From NCBI RefSeq assembly GCF_958298935.1, contig NC_084927.1, positions 34,476,501-34,540,500 on the forward strand: 64,000 bases of DNA, in the 5' to 3' direction. Numbering within the stretch: position 1 is the first letter of the stretch; every line of letters begins with the position of its first letter. The notes under the pieces are model-generated. The model was given only the letters and a program-made list of their open reading frames with translations. It did no database searches and was not told the DNA's origin. This document shows, in pieces, positions 24,740 to 35,847 of this stretch. The position numbers and the translations under genes were made by a program. The DNA is from Phragmites australis (taxonomy: Eukaryota; Streptophyta; Magnoliopsida; Poales; Poaceae).

Positions 24740-27155
24740 GGGAGTTTCCGAGTGATGACGGGTGGCGCACCATGAAAGGTAGATTCTAGTGGAGGAAGGC
24801 TCCTCAACCTAAGATGCAAGTTCCAGCTAGTTCCCAGCAGTCTACAAGTGCCCAGTAGAGGAAGGAGAGCTACAAGAAGAAGATGCAAAGTAAATATTTC
24901 AATTGTCTACTAGTGACGGATCACATGGTTGCGACTTGCAGAGATCCCATGCGTTGTTGGAGGTGTTGGGGTTCAGGCCATAGGGCATTCCAGTGTGCTG
25001 CTCCCTCTACAATCTCTTAAGCTCCAGCATCCCAGGCTATACACTCACACCCACCATCAGCCAACAACACCTCCAAGCCCTGCTGAACAACCTACACCAG
25101 CCCAATCACTACACAGAGGACCTAAGCAAGGTCCCAACTGTATGCTTGACGATGAAGGCGTCACTCCAGGAAGACCCTTCAGCTGTATGCTTGAAGTTGT
25201 TGGTGCCAGTTGATGGAGACCTTTCAGCTAGGTGCTTGAAGTTGAAGTCGCCGATCCAGGGAGACCCTTTAGCTGAGTGTTTGAAGACGATGCCGCCAGT
25301 CCAACACCCCAGATGATATGCGGAGGAACCACCGATGATGGAGACCCTTCAACTAAGTGCTCAGAGATGAAGGAGTTGTTCCAGGGAGACCCTTCAGCTG
25401 AGTGTTTGAACATGAAGCCGTTGGTTCATCACTCTAGCAGACAGCCAAAGACAAGCCAGGGTTGGGACAGAGTAGATGAAGACAGAGAGGATGACATAAG
25501 GTGGGCTCGTTGGCGCTAAAGAACTTCTTCCTGGTCATGTGTAGCTCACCGTGACCTAGGGTTCGCTGTGCCATGTAGAGTGGAGCGGGGGAGGCCTCTT
25601 CATCGGGATCTCGGAAGGCGTCACGCTCTTTCTGGCCCTTCCTTGCAGGGTAGCCCACTGTCGCACAGGGGGGGGGGGGTTCTATCCCATGCGCCACGCT
25701 CCTCTGTGAGAGGCGGACACTTACCAGAGGACCTGAGGACAAGAAGGTGTGTCACCTTCACCTCGACAGTGGCGATAGTAATGAGAGGCACATGATGTAG
25801 GCGGGGGTCTGAGGCTCTGAATAAGGTGTACATGAGCAACTACAAGGCTAGCCCGGTGCCATAGCAGCTAGGCGACGGCCTATGCGCTGAGAGACAGAGA
25901 GTTCAACAGCTCTACGAGGACAGAGTTACACAAAGCTTTAGGGTGGAAACAGATGTTTGATATGAGCTTTGAAGCCATCAACAAAGAGAATCTTTCACCT
26001 GATTTTGCCCAGATGTTGGAGGTCCTTTGTGACCCTATGATTTTTTAGGCTAACATCATCTCTACCGTTGCAGGCCCTCAAGTCAACCAGCAGAGCTACA
26101 GAAGGCTCACAAGCATGCATGAAAACTTCAACGCTCCAAATGAAAACTCGCCGCACACAAGGAGGCCTTCACTTTGTGCCCAATTGAACATCATCCCTAC
26201 TGTTGCAGACCCTCATGTCATCTAAGGCCCTTCAAAATCAACTTCCTTGCCTCTGCAAAACACACTTGAAAACTCGCAGCACGTTCCAAAAACACCAAGT
26301 CATAGTGTTAGAACTCATTGTATGCCGCTTGATTTGTTGGCTTCTCTTGCCGGATAAAACTCAACATACATTGCACCCTCACCTTTGCCTCTTCCGGGCA
26401 ATTTGAGCCTTCACTGCTTAGGCTAGAATCGAAATTGTGTTAGAGTGCAGGCTGGAGCCTCTTCCAGCACCCCAGGGCTTTCTCTGTGCTCCTCCTTGCT
26501 CGAGATTGTGTTAGAGTGCAGGCTGGAGCCTGCTCCCATGTATGCACCTTTGAACTCCTTCGCGCTGGCTAGTCTGGAAACCGTTGCGCAGGGGATGGCG
26601 CTCGTGACTCTCGACGGGTCGCTCATGCTCACCAACCTGCCCACGGCCTTAGTGCACGGGGCGCAATCGCTACTCTCTACGCCAGCCAAAACATCTTCTG
26701 CTGCTGATAAGATTGCACCAAAATTGGTCCAAGTGTACTCCCTCCAATGACATCTCATGGCGAGGCAGAGCCCTCCTGTGCTTGTCCTGGCCGATTGTGT
26801 AGGTGCTCCTCCAACGTTGGCACCTTCAGCCCGGCAAGTGTTCTTCTCCCAAGTGTCTCATCCAGTAGACAGCCTCCTGCCCCAACCCATCATCCTTAAG
26901 GGAAGAAGAAAGGGTCCACCCCTGGCTCCCTGCCCTGGTCCTAGCTTGATGAACGCTCATATGAGGGTCATGCATAGTTTGGGATTTGTTTCAAAATACG
27001 ACCGTATCGACCAATAGGCACTTGATGCCTATAGTAGGGTTTTTGATTCACCTCTCAACCATGCACAGATCACTGCTTTGGTAGCCATCTTTGGGTGGTC
27101 ACCAGAGGAGGTTAATCAGGTTAAGGCGATGGACGACTTGATGGGAGCATTTTGA
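24740..27155 (+). pseudogene. LINE ORF1 remnant with two CCHC zinc knuckles
   Basis: Around 24886-25000 two zinc knuckles are legible: F-N-C-L...D-H-M-V-A-T-C followed by CWRCWGSGHRAFQC, the CX2CX4HX4C form of nucleic-acid-binding knuckles in plant LINE ORF1 proteins. The middle contains a 15-residue repeat. The C-terminal part reads ALDAYSRVFDSPLNHAQITA and VAIFGWSPEEVNQ. These are typical for grass LINE ORF1, which coats the element RNA. Stops and frame changes interrupt it repeatedly, so no protein of full length can be made. Confidence 0.7.
25146..25425 (+). repeat. Coding minisatellite: about five 45-bp units in LINE ORF1
   Basis: In one reading frame the peptide GDPSAECLKMK-like recurs: EDPSAVCLKLL, GDLSARCLKLK, GDPLAECLKTM, GDPSTKCSEMK and GDPSAECLNMK. 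Adjacent copies are 45 bp (15 residues) apart, with one longer spacer between the third and fourth. Confidence 0.8.
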
Positions 27156-27185
27156 GCGTCAAAGTTCCTTTCTCTTGGTCATTTT

Positions 27186-30135
27186 TTCTACACAGTTTTC
27201 CCAATTGATCCATCCTCCATTATTATCTGGAATGCGCATGGCCTGAACCAGCTAGATATGCGTAATGCGGTCAGGGGTGTGGTGATGTTGGCTAGGGCCG
27301 ACATTGTTTGCTTGCAAGAAACAAAAGTCGCAGCTCTCACTCCTCGGCTCTTGCTCTCGTCCTTGGGTGCTGATTTTGATTGCCATGTGGCTCTACCAGC
27401 AGAGGGCACAAGAGGCGGAATCCTTATTGCATGGAAAAGTGCTATATGTCAGGCTCTTGCGTCACGTGTGCAAAATTACTCGGTTTTATTTCAGTTCACC
27501 GAGCTGGAAGACAACAATTGGTGGCTCATAGCTGTTTATGACTCGTAGGAAGATGCAGATAAGTTGTTGTTTCTACAAGAGCTGAGAGATGTCCGTGCGC
27601 TATGCGCCGGGCCATGGCTAGTAGTTGGGGATTTTAACTTGATCTACCATACTTTTGACAAAAACAACGATAATCTTAATTGGGCTATGATGGGCTGATT
27701 TCGATGCTTGTTGGATGATGTCGAAGTCAAAGAAATTCCTCTGTTGGGTTGAAAATTCACTTGGTCGAATGAATGGGCATCCCTAACCCTTGTCAGGTTA
27801 GATCGAATGAAGACATTTTCCCAGACTCCTTGCTACAAAGCTCCGCCTCCTCAATCTCAGACCATTGTCCTTTGTTACTTGGCCTAAAAGTTTACACCCG
27901 AGACAAACTTTGTTTCCACTTTGAAAGTTTTTAGCCCAATCTTGAAGGGTTCCATGATGCAGTGCAGCAAAATTGGGAGGCTCCTATTTCGGCCACTTGC
28001 ACGCTGGAACGTCTGTTTGTTATGTTGCAACGATTGAGCAGGGGATTGTAGAGTTGGGGCCAGCGCAAGGTGAGTAATATAAGATCGTAGCTCGCCATAT
28101 CTAAGGAGGTACTTCATCGTTTGGAGATTGCTCGGAACTCTCGACAGCTTGCTCCCGAGGAGGATTGGCTGTGCAAGAAGCTAAAAATGCATTGCCTCGG
28201 TTTAGCATCCCTTGTGCACACTATTGCAAGATTGCACTCCCAGATTCTCTTCTTAAAGGAAGGGGATACTAATACTTCTTTTTTCCATCATCAGGCCCGT
28301 TACCGGAAACGGAAGAATTTTGTGGCCAAAATTCATGGTGGAAGATCATGTTGTCACCCACCAAGAGGACAAACAAGCTGTTGTTCTTGAGTTCTACTCT
28401 AATTTGTTTGGTACAGCTGAGCAGAGAGATGCCACTCTGAATCTCGAGGAATTTCATTTGCATCACTTTGATTTGGAGGCACTCAATGCATTATTCACTG
28501 AGGAGGTGTTATGGTCAACAATCAAGGATTTACCTCAGGATAAGGCATCGGGTCCTGATGGGTTTACTGGCTGTTTTTACAAGTCATGTTGGCCGATTAT
28601 CAAGCATGACTTGTTGCTGGCTCTTCTGGTCATTTCCATTTGAGGGTTGCATCATCGAGTCTCCTTGTATGCGGATGATGTGGTGCTCTTTTCCTATCCA
28701 GTTGTGGATGATTTGGGGCTAATAAAGCAAGTTCTGCAGCTTTTTGGAGAGGCTTTCGATCTTGAGACAAACATTTCCAAATGCTTTGTGTCACCTATCC
28801 AATGCAAAGAGGAGGAGATGGATGTTTTACATGAGCTTCTCCCTTGTAAGGTGAAGGACTTCCCTTGTACCTAATTGAGGCTTCCTCTTTTAGTCAAAAA
28901 GCCTACCAAAGCAAAGCTGCAGCCACTCGTTGACAAGGTAGCCAACTATTTACCGGGTTGGAAAGTATCATTGATGAACAAGGCGGGCAGATTAATTATG
29001 GTTCAAGTTGTTCTCACTGCTACTCCCATTTATCAAATGATCGCCATGGATCTCCCTAAATGGGTCACCAAAGCGATTGACAAAATACGAAGGGGGTTTC
29101 TGTGGAAGGGTGAAGACAAGGCCAATGGTGGTAACAGTGTGGTATCTTGGCTTCGGGTATGTAGGCCAATCCAATTTGGTGGGCTGGGAATTCATAATCT
29201 CACCACCCACGGTTGGGCGCTTCGAATGCGATGGTTATGGTTAAAGAAGACAAAGCCTAGTCAGCCATGAGCTAGGCTGCAAATATAGGTTCACCAAAAT
29301 ACGAGAGCATTGTTTGCCATGGCTACTATGACCTTGATTGGGGATGGATCCAATACGTTATTTTGGACGGATCGTTGGCTGCACGGTAGGACCATTTCTG
29401 AGCTCGCTTCACACCTCGTAGCTTTGGTTCCACGTCGCATCATCAACCAAAGAAGAGTCGATCATGCCGTCAACAACCGTATATGGGTGGCTGACATTAG
29501 GGGAGCCCTCACAGTGCAAGCTTTGGACGAATACCTTTAGCTTTGGGCATTTGTGGAGGAGGTTTTTCTACAATAAGGTTCCCTGGATCAGCACATTTGG
29601 AAGCTATCTAGTTCTGGTACCTATTCTAGTAAATCAGCCTACCGAGCCTTTTTTGAAGGATCTATCAGATTTACCCCGTGAAGACGCATTTGGAAATCCT
29701 AGGCACCGTTACGGTGCAAATTTTTCCTTTGGCTTGCGGTGCTTAATCGTTGTTGGACTGTGGTCAGGTTGGCCAAGCGTGGGTTGCCACACTTGGTGTC
29801 TTGCCCCCTCTATAACCAAGCTGATGAAACTATTTAGCACTTGCTTGCCTCTTGTGTGGTGGCTCGGCAGGTGTGGTTCTTTTTTCTTCCAAAAGCTTGG
29901 GTTGCAAGGTCTGGAGCCGCAGCCAGACACGACTGTTTTCTCCACCTGGTGGTGCCACAATCCAAGGTATTGCCAAGGATCGAAGGAAAGGAGTTAATTC
30001 TTTGATCATTTTAGTGGTATAGGAGATTTGGAAATATCGTAATGAGTGCGTTTTCAACAAGACCACTCCGAGTGTAAGCTTTATAATTCGGACGTGGAGG
30101 AAGAGGGAGCTCTGTGGTGTGCGGCCGGGGCTCAA
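27186..30135 (+). pseudogene. LINE ORF2 remnant: endonuclease, reverse transcriptase, zf-RVT
   Basis: The AP-endonuclease domain opens at about 27220 (IIIWNAHGLNQLDMRNAV) and retains LQETK (catalytic Glu, 27313), VVGDFNLIY (27627) and SDHCPLLLGLK (27858). The reverse transcriptase keeps DKASGPDGFTGCFYK (28543), then jumps to RVSLYADDVVLF (28656). The palm segment that should lie between, including the first catalytic Asp motif, is missing, so a deletion of several hundred bases is inferred. Thumb-region text (TKAKLQPLVDKVANYLPGWK, then GFLWKGED) follows. The C-terminal zf-RVT domain (CPLYNQADETI, then HLLASCVVARQVW) lies near 29800-29870. Multiple stops and frame changes make it non-functional. 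Confidence 0.85.
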
Positions 30136-30350
30136 AACCTCCGGAGTCTCATCTAGGTGCCCCGTGGTGTTGATTCTTGTTGGTCGTTTTTTCTTGTTCT
30201 TGGCGCATACCTTCTGTTTAATCTTGAGTGTGTGAAGTGTGTGAGTTTATACATTTTTGTACGCTTTTTTCTTTAATAGAATGACACATAGCTCTCTAGG
30301 GTTTAGGATTTAGCTCTCCCGCGCGTTCAAGAAAAAAAACTTGCATTATT

Positions 30351-31083
30351 ACAAAATTATCTCCCAAAAATTTTAACTGATAAATCATAACAAAGGGCAC
30401 TACACCAAATTCTTCTGCTGTTCTGATCATAGTTCTGAAAATAGTCCAAGGACCACATGCAGAGATAAGACCAGTGATCTGTACTTGGGTACTTTCCATG
30501 GCATCCAATGCATCGCGCAACAACTGATGTAGCCATCCACAATTTATTTCCCAACTACAGTGTGGTAGACCAAACGAAGCTCAAGCGAAATGCCACCGCA
30601 CTCACAGGTACTTCAAGAATCAATGAAGAGTGTACACATACCAACAACAACATGAAATATCGAATGAAAAGAAAAACTCTGATCAGTAAAACAGAAGCCA
30701 ATTTAGGTAGAACTTAGTCCAATGCTGCAATGCACATCAAATACCGACCAGGTTACAACTAGTGAATGCAACAAGTGAATAAGACTGACAGGTTACTACA
30801 CAAACACGAACAACATAAATTATTGTCAAGTCTACCACCAGACAGCTTCCTGTGAACAAGACTGATCCCATGAGCACAAGCCACAAGGTAGCATAAGGCA
30901 GCTATATTAGGCTATTAGTGATGGATCCTCTACACAGTTACAAGAAGCTGCAGTCTTGTTTACAGACTGCGTCCTTGTCAAGGTACCTAACGAAGGGCGC
31001 TAAGAAGACTTAAGACTAGGAGTTGAACTTGCTTCTGATTTGCCTTTGGCAGGTAAGAACGTTGGTTATTCCCCAGATGAAAT
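30351..31083. other. 3' flank of the MBD gene
   Basis: This is the sequence between the LINE target site and the MBD stop codon. It should include the MBD 3' UTR. Minus-strand frames at 30296-30554 overlap each other and the LINE end and have no recognisable domain. Confidence 0.4.
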
Positions 31084-33053
31084 TTACTGGGGAGGGAACC
31101 AACTGCTGCCGTAGAGCTTATCTGACGGCCTTGGCATTGACAGGCCAACATGATCGACTTGCGCATGGTTTCTAGTACCATCATAGGCCGAAGAAGAACA
31201 GTTGGGTGTCGCCCCTTTATTCAAGTTCTGTGGTGGAAGAAAGTAGTTTGGAACAGCCAGAGTGTCACCAAGAACAGGAATATCACCTGTGAGAATCCTG
31301 AATGCAAACTCAAGACATGGGTCTGACCAGACTTGTCGAAATAGCGATGACAGGGCAGATCCATGCATATCATCAGCTGTTTCACCTAGTCCAACTTCTT
31401 GTGGCAGAACAGATGCCCCGGTTGGTGCATTCTGGCATCCAACATCTGCTGAAGAGTATGGGACTGATGCTCCCTGTATTTGATTGGGAACTAAAGGGTA
31501 ATTGTCTCCGACCTTCTCTGAAGAACTCAAAGCAGGTGCTCCATCTTTTTTCTCAGGAAGTACAGAGGAATTAGCCTTTCGCCTAGGATTTTTGACTTGC
31601 TTTGGTTGTAACTGATTGGTGGTGTTAGTCTGTGTGCTGATAGGTCCTTCTCTGGGTGCATTATTTGCTTCCTCGGTAATCTTCAGAGCAGCTAAACGAG
31701 GTGATGATCGAAGAGGTGTAGCAATCCCTTTGACAGGTTTAGTTTTTTGTTTCTTTTCCTTTGGTTTCTGCTCCACATTTGCTCCTTCTCCAGTAACAGA
31801 TTCAGATTTCCCTGGAGTGTGTTCTATGGAGCCTGATTGGATAATCTTGCCTTCTGAAGATTCAACTCGAACAGCTTCCCTTTGGATTGGGTTTATACCG
31901 TCAGGCTTCGACAATGGAATATTTTCAGCATTTTTTCCACTTCTCAGTGCCTTGGTACCTCTTAGTAGATCATATTGATTAGACTCATCATCAGTATCCA
32001 GTTGTGTATAATCTGATGGTTTTCCTATCTGAATTTTACAAAAGAAAGATCAACAGTTGGGGTAGTAACAGTCAACTACAAAAGCGAATACTCACAAAAA
32101 AAACTAGAAAGTGAAACAGCGAGAAGAAAAAATCCTTCCAATTCACTCAGTTATAATACAAAAATCAGAGCACAACAGTACCATCATAATTTAGCATGAC
32201 GCCTATGTCAACATAAGATGCATCGTACATCAACCATTATAGATGTGCATGACTACGTGCACAGACCCAGAAATTTCCACCGTCTATCAAGAACAATGCT
32301 TGTGTTTAGTTGCATATAGGAAATCTGAAATTGATACTACCTAAAAATAAACTCTTTTTTTATTTGCATCTACTTTGTAGATCCAATATTGTAGCTAACA
32401 CAAGATTTCAAGGGGAAATACAGATGTGGGTCAAAATTCGAAGAAACAACTTACATGATGAGAGTGGTCCGCTGCAGTATGCAGGTCCTCAATTTTTCTC
32501 TTGTTTGGCAACATAACACATTGACTGATGTCTCCAGATTCAAGATAGCGGTACACGTCCTTAAGAGAGCGAAATTCATATCCATTGACTGGATCAATAT
32601 AGAACTGCAGCAAATGAATCGACCGGTTACAATTACAGAACAAAGGGCTATAAAGAAAGTAAGGCATCGGAATGAAACCATAAATACATACGAAATAAAA
32701 TGTTAGAAAAATAAGGTCAAAAGAAACTATCAATTCAAGACATTTCCACAATTTAATCATGGGAAACTACAATATACCATGTCACCCTTGATTCTAGATC
32801 CATATCGATTCTTTCTAGGCCTGCACTCTTTGAACCAACCATCAGGCAACCCCTCTCCAGCAGGCTCATTCTTGCCATCAGCCTAAGCAAGTATTAGTAA
32901 GTGGGAATTTAAACAAAGTTGTTAAACAGGACCGGCCAGATAAAAGAAAAAAAAAAGAAAGAAAGGAGTTTCAAATTTGCATACCATGACACCGGGTTTT
33001 GCTCTGACAGTCCCACTTCGAGCTATAGGGTGAGAGCCCTCACAAGAATCCAT
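31084..33053 (-). CDS. Methyl-CpG-binding domain protein, four coding exons
   Basis: Coding exons on the minus strand are 33053-32985, 32882-32778, 32604-32455 and 32028-31084. The frame is continuous for 422 residues. The MBD spans about residues 34-95: GLPDGWFKECRPRKNRYGSR (exon 2) then DMFYIDPVNGYEFRSLKDV and RYLESGDIS (exon 3), matching the family pattern GW...R.R...GD.YY.DP.G..FRS. After it comes a low-complexity, Lys/Ser/Pro-rich tail with basic stretches (KPKEKKQKTKPVKG, LRSSPRLAAL, KNPRRKANS) and a conserved-looking C-terminus, FRQVWSDPCLEFAFRILTGD. Such proteins are nuclear chromatin readers; whether this one binds methylated CpG is not decidable from sequence. It most resembles plant MBD13-type proteins with a long tail. 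An upstream acceptor (CCAAACAG|GTTATAATT) right before the ATG exon implies a non-coding first exon further upstream. Confidence 0.85.
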
Positions 33054-34480
33054 AATTATAACCTGTTTGGATAAGACAAAGGACAGAAGATCCTTTTTAC
33101 CTCCGAGAAACACTGACTAAAACTTACTAGATCGTGCAAGCAAACGATAAGTATGTTAAGGGAGTGCATGGAATTTACTGCAAAAAATAGCTTAGTGCGG
33201 TCAGTACTTACGTTCTTGAATGAAATGCTCTGCCTCACGTCTCGTGCAAAGAAAATCAATGGCACAAGATCACACGGCCATGGAGCACGACTTAGAAGTC
33301 ACTACATGGATCAGAATGAACCAGGGAAATTGAAATTGTTTTCATCCACTCCTTACTAGAATTCACCTATTCAGCTACTAATGGAACGTGATAATTGAAG
33401 CAAATCCTAGAGATGAGATAACCAACTACGCTCATGTTAGCAGTGAGCTACCGAACTTCATAGAACCAGCTCACCATATAATCTAAGACTCCGCAAGGAC
33501 CAAAATACTCTTAACTAGGAGGGCTAAATCTTAGCAGGGGCTGCCACCACTCTAGAAATAGCTCATCTAACCTACCTAGCAACTTGCTTTGAAGATTAAC
33601 TGCATAAAGTTCTAAAATAAAGCTCTAAATACCTAAATGAACCCATAAAAGAACCTAGGTGTTCCTTTTGCTCAGTTATTTTTTGACCGTCCAAATCGCA
33701 CATTAGCATGGTGCTTCATGTGTAGCACGCCAAACAATTCAAGCATAAAATCCTAGTATTGAGTTTTTTTAGGGCTGCCTTGAGCTATTTAACTTACCGA
33801 AACTAGTGAACTACTGAAGCAAGTCACACACAACCGGCACAAAAAAACTATCTTTTCGTACAGTCTCTGCATCCAGATCCAAAATCTCACACAGATCACT
33901 TAACAAAGCAGTACAGAAACAGAAGCCACCGAAGGGATCGCATGCTATCACCAAGAACCTGCCCATGTTCCTAACAATCCAAACGCTAACTTTCCGAAAG
34001 GAGCCCTAGGGAACACATTAAAAGATGAGCTAAAAACAGTTAATTCACACTGTCCGCCTCAAATTAGCACCGCGCGCCAAGAAACGAAAGACCGAGCGAG
34101 AAAGCATTCACCGACCCGCGCTACGGCCCAGCTGATACGGCCATGGAACCGAGCTCGAATTCGCCTAGTAGCCTGGAGAAGGAGATCAGGGACAAGAGCA
34201 GGAGACCCGGGAATAGGAGGCGACGGCAAGGTAGCTGTAGCTCCACTGCTTCACCTCCACGCACTAGTAGGAAAGGCAGCAGCTTTCTTTTACCTGCGCC
34301 GCGCCTCCGCGACTTTTGTCCGCTCCTGTGATAGGATAAGGTGGTGCGTCGTGGTGGTGGTGGTGTCATGTGCGGATTGTGACAGTGTCCTTGCAACATT
34401 GATCTCTTGCGCTCTCTGTGTCTGAGAGGAAATCTTGAATGCCGCAGCCGACCATTTTCTCCTTCCTTCGGCACCGGCTT
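33054..34480 (-). other. 5' UTR intron and upstream region of the MBD gene
   Basis: An acceptor at 33066-33065, thirteen bases before the MBD start codon, implies a 5' UTR intron. The GC-rich block near 34060-34330 is the best candidate for the leader exon and promoter. No TATA box stands out. No other gene is visible. Confidence 0.4.
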
Positions 34481-35847
34481 TTGCTAACCACGTAAATGAG
34501 GCAGCAGAATGCAGAACTGCAAATTAATCATCAGCTTGATCCAAAAATTATTTCTAGCTCCCACACACATTTCTTTTCCATCTTTTTGGTTGTGTTGGTC
34601 TCTGAAGGTAGTTCAGTCAACGTTGTCTCTGCTTCTAGTTGCATGGTGTGGCAGCTTTGTGGCATTACTAGTACTACTCCAGTACTCGTACGTACTAATT
34701 TATTTACTCCACTACACCAGCCTTCCCTCTTTACTAAGCGTGACAACGGGTCCTATCTAGATCGAATAAAGCAAGAACGTACCTAAATTGAAATCGGATT
34801 TTTTAAACTTGGCTCCGTCTGAAATCAATACCTGACGTTAAGTGGCAACCACGGATAAAAAAATAGATCTAAACCTGGTTAGGGTTGGAACCCCGACCCG
34901 ATCCGATTGCTTCGTAGAACTGTTTTTCCACCCGAGCCTGCTTCTACCCCACCGAGTCTGAAACCCGTGGAACAGACGGAGGAAACTGTCATCCTCTACT
35001 TACCTTAATTCTATAGTTGAGGTCTGGCTCAAATCAATCGCTACGGATGAAAGATACCCATTGATAGGAAGCCGGCCATCTGAGTCACACCTGCAATCTT
35101 CATGAGCAGACAGGCAAGTCTAAAGTGTGGCAGAGGCAGATGGGATGAATAAACAAAGCAAGCTTATGAAAGCTTAACTGCGGGGGATTATGTGTGACAG
35201 CCACTAATTCGGACGAATGAGATAGAGTTTCTGAAGGGAAGACGCAAGAGTTTCTGAAGGGAAGACGCAACGATCAAAAGGAGAGGGATCCTGCTCATTG
35301 GCAGACAGGAACGGGAAGGTAAGGAATCCTGCTATCTGTAGCTTCCAGCTTTATGTAATGACATGGTTAGACCAGAAAGATCACCAGATGTCGACTTGAG
35401 CGGATCATTAGACCACATGCTGCTGAAACGTGGAAAACGATGGATCGCACGTTCTTGGCTGTTAGTACAGTACTATAGATGTTTATTTAAGCTGACACCC
35501 TCTTTCCATCTGAAACCCGAACATTTGAAATTTCCACAGATCCAAATCCAAATCTTCGGCATCAGCTGTAAGTATTGCAAGGAATTTAGCTTGGGACAGT
35601 TGACACTAATGATACACCCATCAGCTTATGCAGCTGAAGGAGAAATGTTCCCCTCGAGCTCACCGAACAAAAGCCTTCCCATCAGAAGCAGGGCTATAGC
35701 CCGAATCCAAAATTTACCGTGCCGAAAGCTACTCATCAGAAGCAGCTCTTACAACCGGCAGCCTACATAATCAAAGTTCGAACTCTTATTGCTGAATTCC
35801 GAGCTCATTTCTTTCCTAAGCTAAGACGAGCAGCCATGGACATGGTG
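34481..35847. other. Intergenic sequence and PurH 3' flank
   Basis: No gene was found. The part nearest 35848 should be PurH 3' UTR. A 23-bp unit (AGAGTTTCTGAAGGGAAGAC plus GCA) is present twice in perfect tandem at 35224-35269. Confidence 0.5.

Larger units (their letters stand above)
22450..30339 (+). mobile_element. Full-length but inactive L1-type LINE, interrupted by a solo LTR
   Basis: An exact 11-bp target duplication, CTTGCATTATT, lies at 22439-22449 and 30340-30350. The element ends in the poly-A run 30332-30339. In order it holds a GC-rich 5' UTR (22450-23174), a solo LTR insertion (23175-24637), ORF1 with two zinc knuckles, ORF2 with endonuclease, reverse transcriptase and a C-terminal zf-RVT region, and a 3' UTR. 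Without the LTR the element is 6.4 kb. Many in-frame stops show that it is dead. It landed about 750 bp beyond the MBD gene stop codon. Confidence 0.92.
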
